DNA of 10,564 nt from Mogibacterium sp. (GCA_017469325.1 JAFUGO010000016.1:1-10564); one strand, 5' to 3'. Counted from the stretch's first letter, positions 1 through 6,141 are shown. A program made the numbers and translations. The notes: a model not told the origin generated them from the sequence alone.

Positions 1-1
1 C

Positions 2-97
2 CTAGCTGAAGTCTCTAAAGCATTTCCCGCCGGAAATGCCTACAGGGATCATATCATCAAAAGAATAGCTCTCCGGAGAGTCGTCTTCCTCAAATCT
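2..97 (-). other. Detached C-terminal tail of the HTH–Uma2 gene, behind an in-frame TAA
   Basis: Directly after the TAA at 98–100 the same frame stays open for 31 codons and ends at a TAG (2–4). The encoded tail contains SYSFDDMIPVGISGGK, which matches the usual C-terminal strand of Uma2-family proteins (aromatic, then F-D-D, then I/V-P-V-G-I). In relatives the residue at the TAA is typically Tyr after V-L-V, so a single TAT/TAC to TAA change explains the break. This stretch is therefore not intergenic; it is the lost end of the gene, translated only on readthrough. Confidence is high that it is homologous sequence and low that it is expressed. Confidence 0.75.
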
Positions 98-853
98 TTA
101 GACAAGGACCTTCTTTAAAAATGGATCTACTATCCAGTATTCTTTGACCCCTGCATTCATATATTTATTCAGCTTGATTATGCAGTCTTTTGTCCGCGAT
201 GATTTCGAAAGGATCTCTATCGTAAGCTCCGGAGCCCCTTCGATTCTGGACGGGTTATCATCTTCGTGGCACAGTACCAGAAGATCCGGTTCTACCATAG
301 TGCGGTCATCGCGGTCGAGCCGTACATCCATAGGCGCCACATACACCTCGCAGTCAGGGCAATGGTCTCTGATGCAATCCATAAACTGGTAAAAAAGCCG
401 TCCAAGGATTATCTGATGTGTTCTTGTTGGACAGCCCATATCGTATATGATGCCATCGATCAGCTCCACTCTTATATCATCCGGAAGCGCGTGATAATCT
501 TCTATTGTATAGTTTCCCTGATCAGGCCACCTCTCGTCATCAACGAGCCAATCCGGAATATTGATCTTCTTTGCCGGCACTTTTGGCAGCTCCGAAGATG
601 CATAATACTCCTCAGCGCCTTCTCTGGCGAAAAAATCGTCAGCAGGGTCATATCTATAACCGCCTTTGTCACGGTCGACTGATGGGATCAGCACCTTCTG
701 AAGCGCCTCGAGAGTATCGTAACGCGGGTGCTCTGTAGCGCCGCTGAATATCTTCTGGACCGTGCCAAGAGGCACACCTGACTTCTCGGCTATCATTGCG
801 TTTGTATAGCCGAGTTCTTTTTTGCGTTTTTTCAGCCCTTCTATAGTCATCAT
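98..853 (-). CDS. HTH (XRE-like) – Uma2-family (PD-(D/E)XK) protein, truncated by nonsense codon
   Basis: This is a two-part protein. Residues about 5–55 form a helix-turn-helix of the XRE/Cro type (NAMIAEKSGVPLGTVQKIFSG). After a linker, residues about 115–251 form an Uma2/DUF820 restriction-endonuclease-like fold: YTIEDYHALPDDIRVELIDG, then VEPDLLVL with Asp190, APELTIEILS with Glu213, Lys228 and KEYWIVDP. The Asp/Glu/Lys set fits the PD-(D/E)XK core, so the known catalytic positions are present. The start at 853 is chosen because GGAGGTGATC lies 3–4 nt before the tandem ATG ATG; the longer reading from 874 would begin upstream of that site. A TAA removes the last 31 residues (see 2–97). 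The substrate of this HTH fusion type is not known; DNA binding with autoregulation is inference. It is a single-gene transcript with its own promoter. Confidence 0.82.
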   Translation of the reverse strand: MMTIEGLKKRKKELGYTNAMIAEKSGVPLGTVQKIFSGATEHPRYDTLEALQKVLIPSVDRDKGGYRYDPADDFFAREGAEEYYASSELPKVPAKKINIPDWLVDDERWPDQGNYTIEDYHALPDDIRVELIDGIIYDMGCPTRTHQIILGRLFYQFMDCIRDHCPDCEVYVAPMDVRLDRDDRTMVEPDLLVLCHEDDNPSRIEGAPELTIEILSKSSRTKDCIIKLNKYMNAGVKEYWIVDPFLKKVLV

Positions 854-870
854 AATGATCACCTCCAGCA

Positions 871-923
871 CCATTTTGTGTCATAGCGGATAATACAGGC
901 CTGCGAACGTCCGTTTTGTGTCC
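871..923. promoter_or_regulatory. Direct repeat, candidate operator of the HTH–Uma2 gene
   Basis: A 13-bp sequence, CCRTTTTGTGTCM on the plus strand, occurs at 871–883 and again at 911–923. The copies differ at two positions and start exactly 40 bp apart, close to four helical turns. The upstream copy sits between the -10 element and the expected transcription start; the downstream copy lies just before the ribosome binding site. That is a sensible place for a repressor, and the gene itself encodes an HTH domain. No binding is shown, and chance similarity in a T-rich 13-mer is possible. Confidence 0.35.
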
Positions 924-925
924 GT

Positions 926-954
926 ATTATATCGCGTAATGGATATTCCGTCAA
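926..954 (-). promoter_or_regulatory. Promoter of the HTH–Uma2 gene
   Basis: Reading the minus strand, TTGACG (949–954) is followed by a 17-bp spacer and a perfect TATAAT (926–931). This is a near-consensus housekeeping sigma promoter. The expected start near 919 gives a leader of about 66 nt before the ATG at 853. Confidence 0.8.
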
Positions 955-980
955 GCCGTAGATTTCCATTTTTGGATATT

Positions 981-1020
981 AAAACACCGTCATCCCGGAA
1001 ATGATTCCGAAATGACGGTG
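981..1020 (-). terminator. Intrinsic terminator after the D-2-hydroxyacid dehydrogenase
   Basis: CACCGTCAT (985–993) and ATGACGGTG (1012–1020) are perfect inverted arms of 9 bp. Inside them CGGAA/TTCCG adds a second 5-bp stem around a 4-nt loop. On the minus strand the hairpin is followed by TTTTAAT, and it begins 18 nt after the stop codon at 1038. Confidence 0.82.
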
Positions 1021-1037
1021 CCTTATTTTGCTATGTA

Positions 1038-2006
1038 TCAGATGCCGTTAACAACGTTGCTTGGAGTTCCTTCTATACACGAACGGATATTGTCAGCTGT
1101 TGTCTGCATTATGCGCTCACGGGCTTCCTTTGTTGCCCATGAAATGTGTGGCGTAATGATGCAGTTTTTCGCTTTCAGGAGCATGTTGTCTTCGCGGATA
1201 GGCTCAGTAGAGACTACATCGACAGCAGCTGCTGCGACCTTGCCGCTCTCAAGCGCTTCATACAGATCCTCCTCAACGACAAGCGGGCCTCTGCTGTTGT
1301 TGATAAGGATAACGCCGTCTTTCATCTTTGCAATGTTGGCCTTGTTGATGATGCCCTCTGTTTCAGGGAAAAGCGGACAGTGAAGGAAGATGAAGTCCGA
1401 TTTCCCGAGGAGCTCATCAAGCTCTACATACTCCGCAACTGCTCTGCCTGCATCGTGTTGATGGTTATCATACGCGAGGACGTTTACGTTCATGGCTCTG
1501 AGTATCTTTGCGGTATTGGTGCCGATGCGGCCGAGGCCGATTATGCCGGCTGTCTTTCCCGAAACTTCGATCATAGGGAAATGCCAGTAGCACCAGTCTA
1601 CATTGGCAGCCCACTCGCCGGCGTGCACCGAGTCGCTGTGGTGACCGATGTGCGAGCAGACTTCAAGGAGCAGGCTCACGGCAAACTGGCTCACGTTATC
1701 GGTGCCGTAGACCGGCACGTTCATGACCGGGATCCCCTTCTCTGCCGCATAATTGTAATCTACAACGTTGTAGCCTGTGGCCAGTACGGCTATCGCCTTA
1801 AGGCCCGGGCACTTGTCTATGGTCTCTTTGCTTATAGGAGTCTTGTTGGTTACCGCCACTTCGGCGTCGCCTATCCTTTCGGCTATAAGAGGCGATTCTT
1901 CGTAAGCAGTGCGGTCATACACCGTTACTTCACCCAGATCCTGCAGAGGTGCCCAGCTGATGTCACCCGGGTTCTCCGTATACCCATCCAGTACAACGAT
2001 CTTCAT
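1038..2006 (-). CDS. D-2-hydroxyacid dehydrogenase (glycerate dehydrogenase / hydroxypyruvate reductase type)
   Basis: The protein is an NAD(P)-dependent 2-oxoacid reductase of 322 residues, normal for the family. The Rossmann motif GLGRIG is at 157–162, and Asp180 at the end of the second beta strand indicates preference for NAD. The catalytic triad is visible: Arg239 (NNSRG), Glu268 (TEP) and His287 (TPHISWAT). The H-x-[SA]-W-A-T context and overall similarity are typical of hydroxypyruvate reductase/glycerate dehydrogenase proteins, which interconvert hydroxypyruvate and D-glycerate in the cytoplasm; D-lactate or phosphoglycerate activity cannot be excluded. The C-terminal ACT domain of classical SerA is absent. 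GGAGG lies 7 nt before the ATG. It follows rpiB after a 72-nt gap holding a hairpin with a poor U run, so it may be expressed partly by readthrough from upp–rpiB. Confidence 0.9.
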   Translation of the reverse strand: MKIVVLDGYTENPGDISWAPLQDLGEVTVYDRTAYEESPLIAERIGDAEVAVTNKTPISKETIDKCPGLKAIAVLATGYNVVDYNYAAEKGIPVMNVPVYGTDNVSQFAVSLLLEVCSHIGHHSDSVHAGEWAANVDWCYWHFPMIEVSGKTAGIIGLGRIGTNTAKILRAMNVNVLAYDNHQHDAGRAVAEYVELDELLGKSDFIFLHCPLFPETEGIINKANIAKMKDGVILINNSRGPLVVEEDLYEALESGKVAAAAVDVVSTEPIREDNMLLKAKNCIITPHISWATKEARERIMQTTADNIRSCIEGTPSNVVNGI

Positions 2007-2051
2007 TACTATTCCTCCATCTTTGAGTCTCTCTGTTTCTTTACGAGAAGA

Positions 2052-2075
2052 ACAGGCAGCGCAAGCGCTGCCTGT
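2052..2075 (-). terminator. Hairpin after rpiB, probable terminator (weak U run)
   Basis: The sequence is a perfect inverted repeat with 11-nt arms (ACAGGCAGCGC and its complement) separated by AA, so the folded form is about 10 bp with a 4-nt loop. It starts four bases past the rpiB stop codon. On the minus strand it is followed by TCTTCTCG, a poor U tract, so termination may be partial. No convincing promoter was found between it and the next gene. Confidence 0.6.
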
Positions 2076-2078
2076 ATG

Positions 2079-2516
2079 TTAGAAATCGAGGTCTTCTATC
2101 TCATTTATTCTGCGCAGATGCTTGCCGCCTTCAAACTCTGTGACCATCCATTTGTCGATGATGTCAAAGGCAAGCTCCTGGCTGATCATGCGGGCGCCCA
2201 TGCATACAACGTTGGCGTTGTTGTGGCGTCTGCACATCTCTGCCATCTCTACGGATGTGCAGAGTGCGGCTCTGATGCCGGGCACCTTGTTGCAGGCGAT
2301 GCTGATGCCGATCCCCGAGCCGCACACGGCGATGCCGCGCTCGGCCTCGCCGGACGCCACAGTCCGTCCTACAGCGTGCCCGTACTTCGGATAGTCTACT
2401 GACTCGGTCGAATCACAGCCAACATCGATGACTTCATGCCCTTCGCCGATCAGCTTTTCTTTGATTGCTTCCTTAAGTTCATATGCTGCATGGTCGCAGC
2501 CGACTGCGATTTTCAT
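2079..2516 (-). CDS. rpiB: Ribose-5-phosphate isomerase B
   Basis: This cytoplasmic enzyme interconverts ribose 5-phosphate and ribulose 5-phosphate in the pentose phosphate pathway. The 145-residue protein is the usual length for the RpiB/LacAB family. Visible family signatures are GCDHAAYELK at 6–15 (Asp8, His9 for sugar phosphate), the catalytic cysteine Cys65 in AVCGSGIGISIACNK, and RRHNNANV with His98 in the helper position. The start MKIAVGCDH at 2516 is chosen over an upstream ATG (2564) because AGGGAGG lies 5 nt before it and because the longer form would overlap the upp coding end. The upp stop is only 13 nt upstream, so the two genes are one transcript; ribose 5-phosphate is the precursor of the PRPP that Upp uses. 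Confidence 0.95.
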   Translation of the reverse strand: MKIAVGCDHAAYELKEAIKEKLIGEGHEVIDVGCDSTESVDYPKYGHAVGRTVASGEAERGIAVCGSGIGISIACNKVPGIRAALCTSVEMAEMCRRHNNANVVCMGARMISQELAFDIIDKWMVTEFEGGKHLRRINEIEDLDF

Positions 2517-2529
2517 ATAAGCCTCCCTC

Positions 2530-3159
2530 TTACTTCGTTCCGAAGATACGGTCGCCCGCATCACCCAGTCCCGGTACGATATATGCGTTCTCGTTCAGAT
2601 GATCATCCTTTGCAGCAATGTAGATGTCTACGTCAGGGTGAGCTTCTGTCAGAGCCTTGATCCCTTCCGGAGCAGCGATCAGGAACATCAGGCTGATCTC
2701 CTTTGCGCCTTTCTTCTTTACAAAATCTACAGCTGCTATAGCGCTGCCGCCGGTTGCGAGCATAGGGTCTACGATGATTACTCTTCTCTTATCGATATCC
2801 TCAGGAAGCTTGCAGTAGTATTCCACAGGCTCGTGGGTCTCAGGATCTCTGTAGAGTCCGACGTGGCCGACCTTAGCGCTTGGAATGATCTCGAGCATAC
2901 CGTCGACGAATCCGAGTCCCGCACGCAGGATAGGAACGATAGCAAGCTTCTTTCCGGCCAGCATCTTAACGGTCGTCGGGCAGATCGGTGTCTCGATGTC
3001 TACATCTTCTGTCGGCAGATCTCTGGTCACCTCGTAAGCCATCAGCATTGCGACCTCGCGCGCGAGATCTCTGAATTCCTTGCTCGGTGTCTTCTTGTCT
3101 CTCATCAACGATACCTTGTGCTGGATCAGCGGATGATCAAATACCATTACTTTGCCCAT
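2530..3159 (-). CDS. upp: Uracil phosphoribosyltransferase
   Basis: The enzyme converts uracil and PRPP to UMP, the main pyrimidine salvage step. All family markers are present in 209 residues, the standard length: PILRAGLG at 76–83, the PRPP-binding loop [11 protein letters not shown] at 130–140, and the uracil-binding C-terminus [17 protein letters not shown] at 193–209. GGGAGGT lies 6 nt before the ATG. It has its own candidate promoter in the gap after sua5 and is followed within 13 nt by rpiB. No PyrR-type or uracil-linked attenuator was seen in the short leader. Confidence 0.97.
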   Translation of the reverse strand: MGKVMVFDHPLIQHKVSLMRDKKTPSKEFRDLAREVAMLMAYEVTRDLPTEDVDIETPICPTTVKMLAGKKLAIVPILRAGLGFVDGMLEIIPSAKVGHVGLYRDPETHEPVEYYCKLPEDIDKRRVIIVDPMLATGGSAIAAVDFVKKKGAKEISLMFLIAAPEGIKALTEAHPDVDIYIAAKDDHLNENAYIVPGLGDAGDRIFGTK

Positions 3160-3186
3160 TATTTTACCTCCCTGAAGTGTAATTTA

Positions 3187-3214
3187 ATTATAATTTTTAT
3201 CACAATATTATGAA
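3187..3214 (-). promoter_or_regulatory. Candidate promoter of upp–rpiB
   Basis: On the minus strand a perfect TATAAT (3187–3192) is preceded at 16 bp by TTCATA (3209–3214), which matches the -35 consensus at four of six positions. The region is strongly AT-rich compared with the genes on both sides. The leader would be about 20 nt. Readthrough from sua5 is also likely, because no strong terminator follows sua5. Confidence 0.5.
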
Positions 3215-3261
3215 TAGGTCCCGATTTCCCTGTTTTGCTGTTTTGATGGCCGCGGAGCCTT

Positions 3262-4293
3262 CTATTTGATCACGTCGTAGCCCGCGCTCCTGAGCATGCG
3301 GTTCATGACGCTGAATCCGAAGCCCGACTTTGCCAGAGCTCTTATCAGGACAAGATCGTATCCCTGTCTGTCGAGCTCTCTCAGATCGGCGAACAGCTTA
3401 TGCGCCGCCTTTCCCGGATCGTCATCGTAATCGAGTATGGCGACCTTCTGCCCGCGCTCTCTCGCCTCAAGCCCCAGGCTCTTTGCCTTTTCGCGGAACT
3501 CCTCACCGTCGCCTTCTATTATCCTGACCTTCGCGTCAGGAGAGTAATGCTTGTACTTCATTCCCGGCGACTTCGGTCTGAACTCCGCGTCCGGAGCGTC
3601 AGCGCCCGGCTCTGCCTCATCCTGATGATCCTTTAGCAGCGAGCTGTCGTAAAGGACCTTCTTTTTCAGGATCGCCGTGAGCTTCTCCTTTGTGACCGCT
3701 CCCGGTCTCAGGATGCGGGGTATGTCTCCCGTCATATCCACCACCGTGGATTCGATACCCACGTCGCACTGCTCTCCCATTATGATGGCGTCTATGCGGC
3801 CGTCCATGTCCTCGAGGACATCATCCGCAGTCGTCGGACTCGGTCTCCCCGAAAGGTTTGCGCTCGGTGCCGCTATAGGGCGCCCGGTCGTCTTTATCAG
3901 CTTTCTCGCGGTAGGGTTGGACGGCATGCGTATGGCGATCGTGTCCAGTCCTCCCGTCGTTACGTCGGGCACGATTTCCGACTTCTTAAAGATAAGAGTC
4001 AGCGGTCCCGGCCACAGATTGATTATAAGTTTGGACGCCTCGTCGCTCATTCCCATGATGCCGCCGTCTATTAGATTATATAGATCGGTCGCGTTGGCGA
4101 TGTGGACTATCATCGGATTGTCCGACGGGCGGCCTTTTGCCTCATATACAGAAGCGACGGCCTCTGCGTTGAGAGCGTCTGCTCCCAGCCCGTAGACCGT
4201 CTCCGTAGGAAAAGCAACAAGACCGCCGGATCTGATGATCTCACCGGCGCGCTCAAGGTCGCTTTCTCTTGTAGTTAATCTGATTGTTTCCAT
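3262..4293 (-). CDS. sua5: L-threonylcarbamoyladenylate synthase (Sua5 type)
   Basis: The enzyme makes threonylcarbamoyl-AMP from threonine, bicarbonate and ATP, the first step of the universal t6A37 modification of ANN-decoding tRNAs. The N-terminal YrdC domain (about 1–205) shows PTETVYGLG at 29–37, KGRPSDNP at 53–60 and SANLSG at 144–149. It is followed by a linker with the conserved PGMKYKHYSP at 243–252 and a C-terminal Sua5 domain (about 255–343), so it is the long form (also named ywlC/tsaC), not the short TsaC form. The linker includes an acidic insert at about 221–238. The ribosome binding site is weak (AGGTTAG before ATG). It lies downstream of prfA, as in many Bacillota, but separated from it by a 125-bp palindromic element. 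It ends in TAG, followed by non-coding sequence. Confidence 0.95.
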   Translation of the reverse strand: METIRLTTRESDLERAGEIIRSGGLVAFPTETVYGLGADALNAEAVASVYEAKGRPSDNPMIVHIANATDLYNLIDGGIMGMSDEASKLIINLWPGPLTLIFKKSEIVPDVTTGGLDTIAIRMPSNPTARKLIKTTGRPIAAPSANLSGRPSPTTADDVLEDMDGRIDAIIMGEQCDVGIESTVVDMTGDIPRILRPGAVTKEKLTAILKKKVLYDSSLLKDHQDEAEPGADAPDAEFRPKSPGMKYKHYSPDAKVRIIEGDGEEFREKAKSLGLEARERGQKVAILDYDDDPGKAAHKLFADLRELDRQGYDLVLIRALAKSGFGFSVMNRMLRSAGYDVIK

Positions 4294-4308
4294 TTCTAAC
4301 CTGTCTGT

Positions 4309-4433
4309 TTAAAGCGAAGTTATTTTCGTTCGTGGCGCGAAAGCAAGCGCTCGAGGAACGGAGCATACTGAGTATGTGAGTACCGCAGAAGCGCGCAGCT
4401 GACAAAGCCACGGACGAAAAGAACGAGCTTTAA
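4309..4433. repeat. 125-bp imperfect palindromic element between prfA and sua5
   Basis: The whole interval folds on itself. The ends TTAAAGC (4309–4315) and GCTTTAA (4427–4433) match. The 18-nt arms 4319–4336 and 4407–4424 pair at 16 of 18 positions. Further in, GCGCT/AGCGC and CGG/CCG pair, and the tip is CATAC-TGA-GTATG (4364–4376), almost exactly the geometric centre. The right end contains the prfA stop codon. There is no ORF with a ribosome binding site and no U run, so it looks like a small non-autonomous palindromic repeat (REP- or MITE-like) or a structured RNA instead of a simple terminator. No second copy was seen here. Confidence 0.65.
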
Positions 4434-5497
4434 CCGAAGTCCTTCATTTTGGCAGCTTGATCTGCAGTGATCAGTCCGTCGATAGCCTCGTCGATATCTC
4501 CGTCCAGGAACTGATCGAGCTTATAAAGCGTCAGGTTGATGCGGTGATCGGTCATACGTCCCTGCGGGAAGTTATACGTACGGATACGCTCGGAGCGGTC
4601 GCCGGATCCGACCTGGCTTCTTCTGTCAGCCGAGATCTTGTCGTTCTGCTCCTGCACCATCTTATCGTAAAGTCTGGCCTTGAGTACTCTCATGGCCTTC
4701 TCTCTGTTCTGGATCTGCGACTTCTCGTCCTGGCATGTGACGACGATACCTGTAGGAAGGTGCGTCATACGGACAGCGGAGTCTGTCGTGTTTACGCACT
4801 GTCCGCCGTTGCCGGAAGCTCTGTAAACGTCCACCTTAACATCGTTAGGGTTGATCTCAACTTCTACGTCGTCTACCTCAGGAAGCACGGCGACGGTTGC
4901 AGCTGAAGTGTGGATACGTCCCGAGGATTCAGTCTCAGGGACTCTCTGCACTCTGTGGACGCCGGACTCGAATTTGAGTCTCGAATACGCGCCGCGTCCC
5001 TTTATCATGACTACGGCTTCCTTGATGCCGCCGATACCGGTATCGCTGATCTCGATGATCTCTGCCTTCCAGTGGCGGCGCTCAGCGTATCTCAGATACA
5101 TCCTCAGGAGGTCGTTTCCGAACAGCGCGGCTTCTTCTCCGCCCGTACCGGCTCTGATCTCAAGGATTACGTTCTTGTCATCGTTAGGGTCCTTCGGCAG
5201 CAGCAGGATCTTGAGCTCTTCCTGAGCCTTCTCCATCTGCTCCTCGAGATCCTTGGCCTCCTCTTTAGCCATCTCGCGCATCTCTTCATCGTCTTCCATA
5301 TCGATGATCTCGCGTGCATCGGCGAGGTCGCTCTGCATCTTGCGGTAATTCTCGTAAGCCTTTACGACCGGTTCGAGCTCGGCCATTTCCTTCATATATT
5401 TCTGCCATGTCTTCTGGTCGGCAATGACAGCGGGATCCGCTACCTTCTCGGCGAGCTCCCTGTATTTTTCTGTGATAAAATCTAACTTGTCAAACAT
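4430..5497 (-). CDS. prfA: Peptide chain release factor 1 (RF1)
   Basis: RF1 recognises UAA and UAG in the ribosomal A site and triggers release of the finished peptide. At 355 residues the length is standard. The codon-recognition tripeptide is of the RF1 P-x-T type (PET, 187–189, in [17 protein letters not shown]), which excludes RF2 (S-P-F). The catalytic GGQ is at 231–233 in [17 protein letters not shown]; its Gln is the residue normally methylated by PrmC. The N-terminal helical domain (1–105) is acidic and complete. AAGGA lies 7 nt before the ATG. The gene is preceded by its own promoter, a 13-codon ORF ending in UAG and a hairpin with a U run. The usual partner gene prmC is not beside it. 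The stop codon lies within the palindromic element at 4309–4433. Confidence 0.97.
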   Translation of the reverse strand: MFDKLDFITEKYRELAEKVADPAVIADQKTWQKYMKEMAELEPVVKAYENYRKMQSDLADAREIIDMEDDEEMREMAKEEAKDLEEQMEKAQEELKILLLPKDPNDDKNVILEIRAGTGGEEAALFGNDLLRMYLRYAERRHWKAEIIEISDTGIGGIKEAVVMIKGRGAYSRLKFESGVHRVQRVPETESSGRIHTSAATVAVLPEVDDVEVEINPNDVKVDVYRASGNGGQCVNTTDSAVRMTHLPTGIVVTCQDEKSQIQNREKAMRVLKARLYDKMVQEQNDKISADRRSQVGSGDRSERIRTYNFPQGRMTDHRINLTLYKLDQFLDGDIDEAIDGLITADQAAKMKDFG

Positions 5498-5520
5498 ATA
5501 TAATTCCTTCTTCTGTGCGC

Positions 5521-5556
5521 AAAAATGATAACGGATGTCATTCGGGTTCCGCTATC
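5521..5556 (-). promoter_or_regulatory. Hairpin plus U run in the prfA leader, candidate attenuator
   Basis: In the minus-strand RNA, GAUAGCGGA (5556–5548) pairs with UCCGUUAUC (5535–5527) over 9 bp including one G·U, around a 12-nt loop. It is followed by AUUUUUGCGC. The UAG stop of the leader ORF (5554–5552) is inside the 5' arm, so a ribosome waiting at that codon would cover the arm and prevent the hairpin. Only five consecutive U residues and a mid-strength stem are present, so it may be a partial terminator, a readthrough-promoting structure, or chance. Its position just before the prfA ribosome binding site is striking. Confidence 0.45.
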
Positions 5557-5593
5557 GCCCTTCGAGTATTCTGCGTCCAGTTCTGTCGGTCAT
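5552..5593 (-). CDS. Leader ORF of 13 codons ending in UAG, upstream of and in frame with prfA
   Basis: ATG at 5593 is preceded by AAAAAGGAG with a 7-nt gap, a better ribosome binding site than that of prfA. The peptide is MTDRTGRRILEGR, then TAG. The start lies about 20 nt after the predicted transcription start, so it would be the first ORF on the mRNA. The prfA ATG is 96 nt downstream in the same frame, with only this one stop between, so UAG readthrough would yield RF1 with an N-terminal extension. The peptide has four arginines and its last sense codon is CGA. No homologue is recognised. It is probably a regulatory peptide; a remnant of a longer lost gene is the alternative. Expression is unproven. 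Confidence 0.45.
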   Translation of the reverse strand: MTDRTGRRILEGR

Positions 5594-5619
5594 TTTCTTT
5601 CTCCTTTTTAAACCAATTA

Positions 5620-5628
5620 ATTATATCA
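5620..5628 (-). promoter_or_regulatory. Extended -10 promoter of the prfA unit
   Basis: The minus strand reads TGATATAAT: a perfect TATAAT (5620–5625) with the TGn extension. No good -35 is present at the normal distance; TTGCCA (5638–5643) is only 12 bp away. Extended -10 promoters often do without a -35. The predicted start near 5613 puts the leader ORF at the very front of the transcript. Confidence 0.6.
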
Positions 5629-5680
5629 GAAATAAGGTGGCAATACAGCCTTAGTTTATTATATGCGGAACGTCTCAAAT

Positions 5681-5711
5681 AAAGATAAAAGCCGGAGCGC
5701 ATGCTCCGGCT
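5681..5711 (-). terminator. Intrinsic terminator of rpmE
   Basis: AGCCGGAGC (5690–5698) and GCTCCGGCT (5703–5711) are perfect 9-bp arms with the 4-nt loop GCAT. On the minus strand the hairpin is followed by TTTTATCTTTATTTG. It begins 19 nt after the rpmE stop codon and separates rpmE from the prfA promoter. Confidence 0.92.
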
Positions 5712-5729
5712 CGCTGTCCTGTTTTCGGT

Positions 5730-5927
5730 TTACAGGCCGTACTTGTTCTTGAACTTCTCTACACGGCCGCCTCTGTTAGCAAACTTCTGCTGGCCTGTAA
5801 AGAACGGGTGGCATTCCGAGCAGATGTCTACTCTCATCTCTTCCTTGTCGGAGAGAGTCATGAATGTATTCCCGCATGCGCAAGTTACTTTACATTCCTT
5901 ATAGTTAGGATGGATTCCTTCCTTCAT
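5730..5927 (-). CDS. rpmE: 50S ribosomal protein L31 (zinc-ribbon form)
   Basis: This small ribosomal protein bridges the large subunit near the central protuberance towards the small-subunit head. The 65-residue sequence starts [11 protein letters not shown] and keeps the zinc-binding cysteines Cys16, Cys18, Cys36 and Cys39 (CxC…CxxC), so it is the zinc-containing type and not the cysteine-free paralogue made under zinc starvation. [20 protein letters not shown] is the usual C-terminal signature. GAGGT lies 6 nt before the ATG. The gene is its own transcription unit with a strong promoter at 6086–6114 and a terminator at 5681–5711. Its leader holds a deleted copy of the same gene. Confidence 0.97.
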   Translation of the reverse strand: MKEGIHPNYKECKVTCACGNTFMTLSDKEEMRVDICSECHPFFTGQQKFANRGGRVEKFKNKYGL

Positions 5928-5952
5928 GCTGGTACCTCTTTCTAAATATAAT

Positions 5953-6038
5953 TATGAAACGTTTCTGCGGCCGCCTCTGTCAGCAAACTTCTGCCGGCCT
6001 GTAAAGAACGGATGGCGGAGAGGATGGATCCCTTCCAC
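5953..6038 (-). pseudogene. Internally deleted rpmE (L31) copy in the rpmE leader
   Basis: Reading from a GTG at 6038, the frame encodes VEGIHPLRHPFFTGRQK and then FADRGGRRNVS before a stop at 5953–5955. The first part matches the L31 N-terminus (EGIHP) and the second the L31 C-terminus; about 30 codons carrying all zinc cysteines are missing. At DNA level 5968–6016 matches rpmE 5764–5812 at 46 of 49 bases, and 6022–6035 matches 5908–5921 at 13 of 14. There is no ribosome binding site before the GTG. It is best read as a decayed tandem duplicate; a regulatory role in the leader is possible. It lies wholly downstream of the predicted transcription start (about 6079). Confidence 0.75.
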
Positions 6039-6085
6039 CGTGAGCTGTGCTTCACACGCCGTGCCGCTTTGGCGACAGCTTGTGT

Positions 6086-6114
6086 AGTATATCACCCGGT
6101 TCCAGCGATTGCAA
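6086..6114 (-). promoter_or_regulatory. Promoter of rpmE
   Basis: On the minus strand TTGCAA (6109–6114), a 17-bp spacer and TATACT (6086–6091) preceded by TGA form a strong promoter with both a -35 and an extended -10. The predicted start near 6079 leaves a leader of about 150 nt before rpmE, unusually long for a 65-codon gene. The promoter begins only 28 bp after the permease stop codon, and no clear terminator lies between. Confidence 0.75.
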
Positions 6115-6141
6115 GGCTTTTCGAAAATTAATCCGCGCCTG

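Noticed and set aside
98..874. Longer start of the HTH–Uma2 gene at 874
   Set aside because: The GGAGGTGATC site lies downstream of that ATG and correctly spaced before 853, and the extra residues are not part of the HTH fold.
1146..2402. Long plus-strand open frame of 418 codons
   Set aside because: It runs antisense across the dehydrogenase and rpiB, has no recognisable domain or ribosome binding site, and both minus-strand genes are certain.
3160..3261. Riboswitch or uracil-responsive attenuator before upp
   Set aside because: The leader is short and AT-rich, with no stable alternative hairpins or terminator seen.
3262..3300. Terminator after sua5
   Set aside because: Only a short GC-rich GGC/GCC pairing is present after the stop and no U run follows, so I do not call it.
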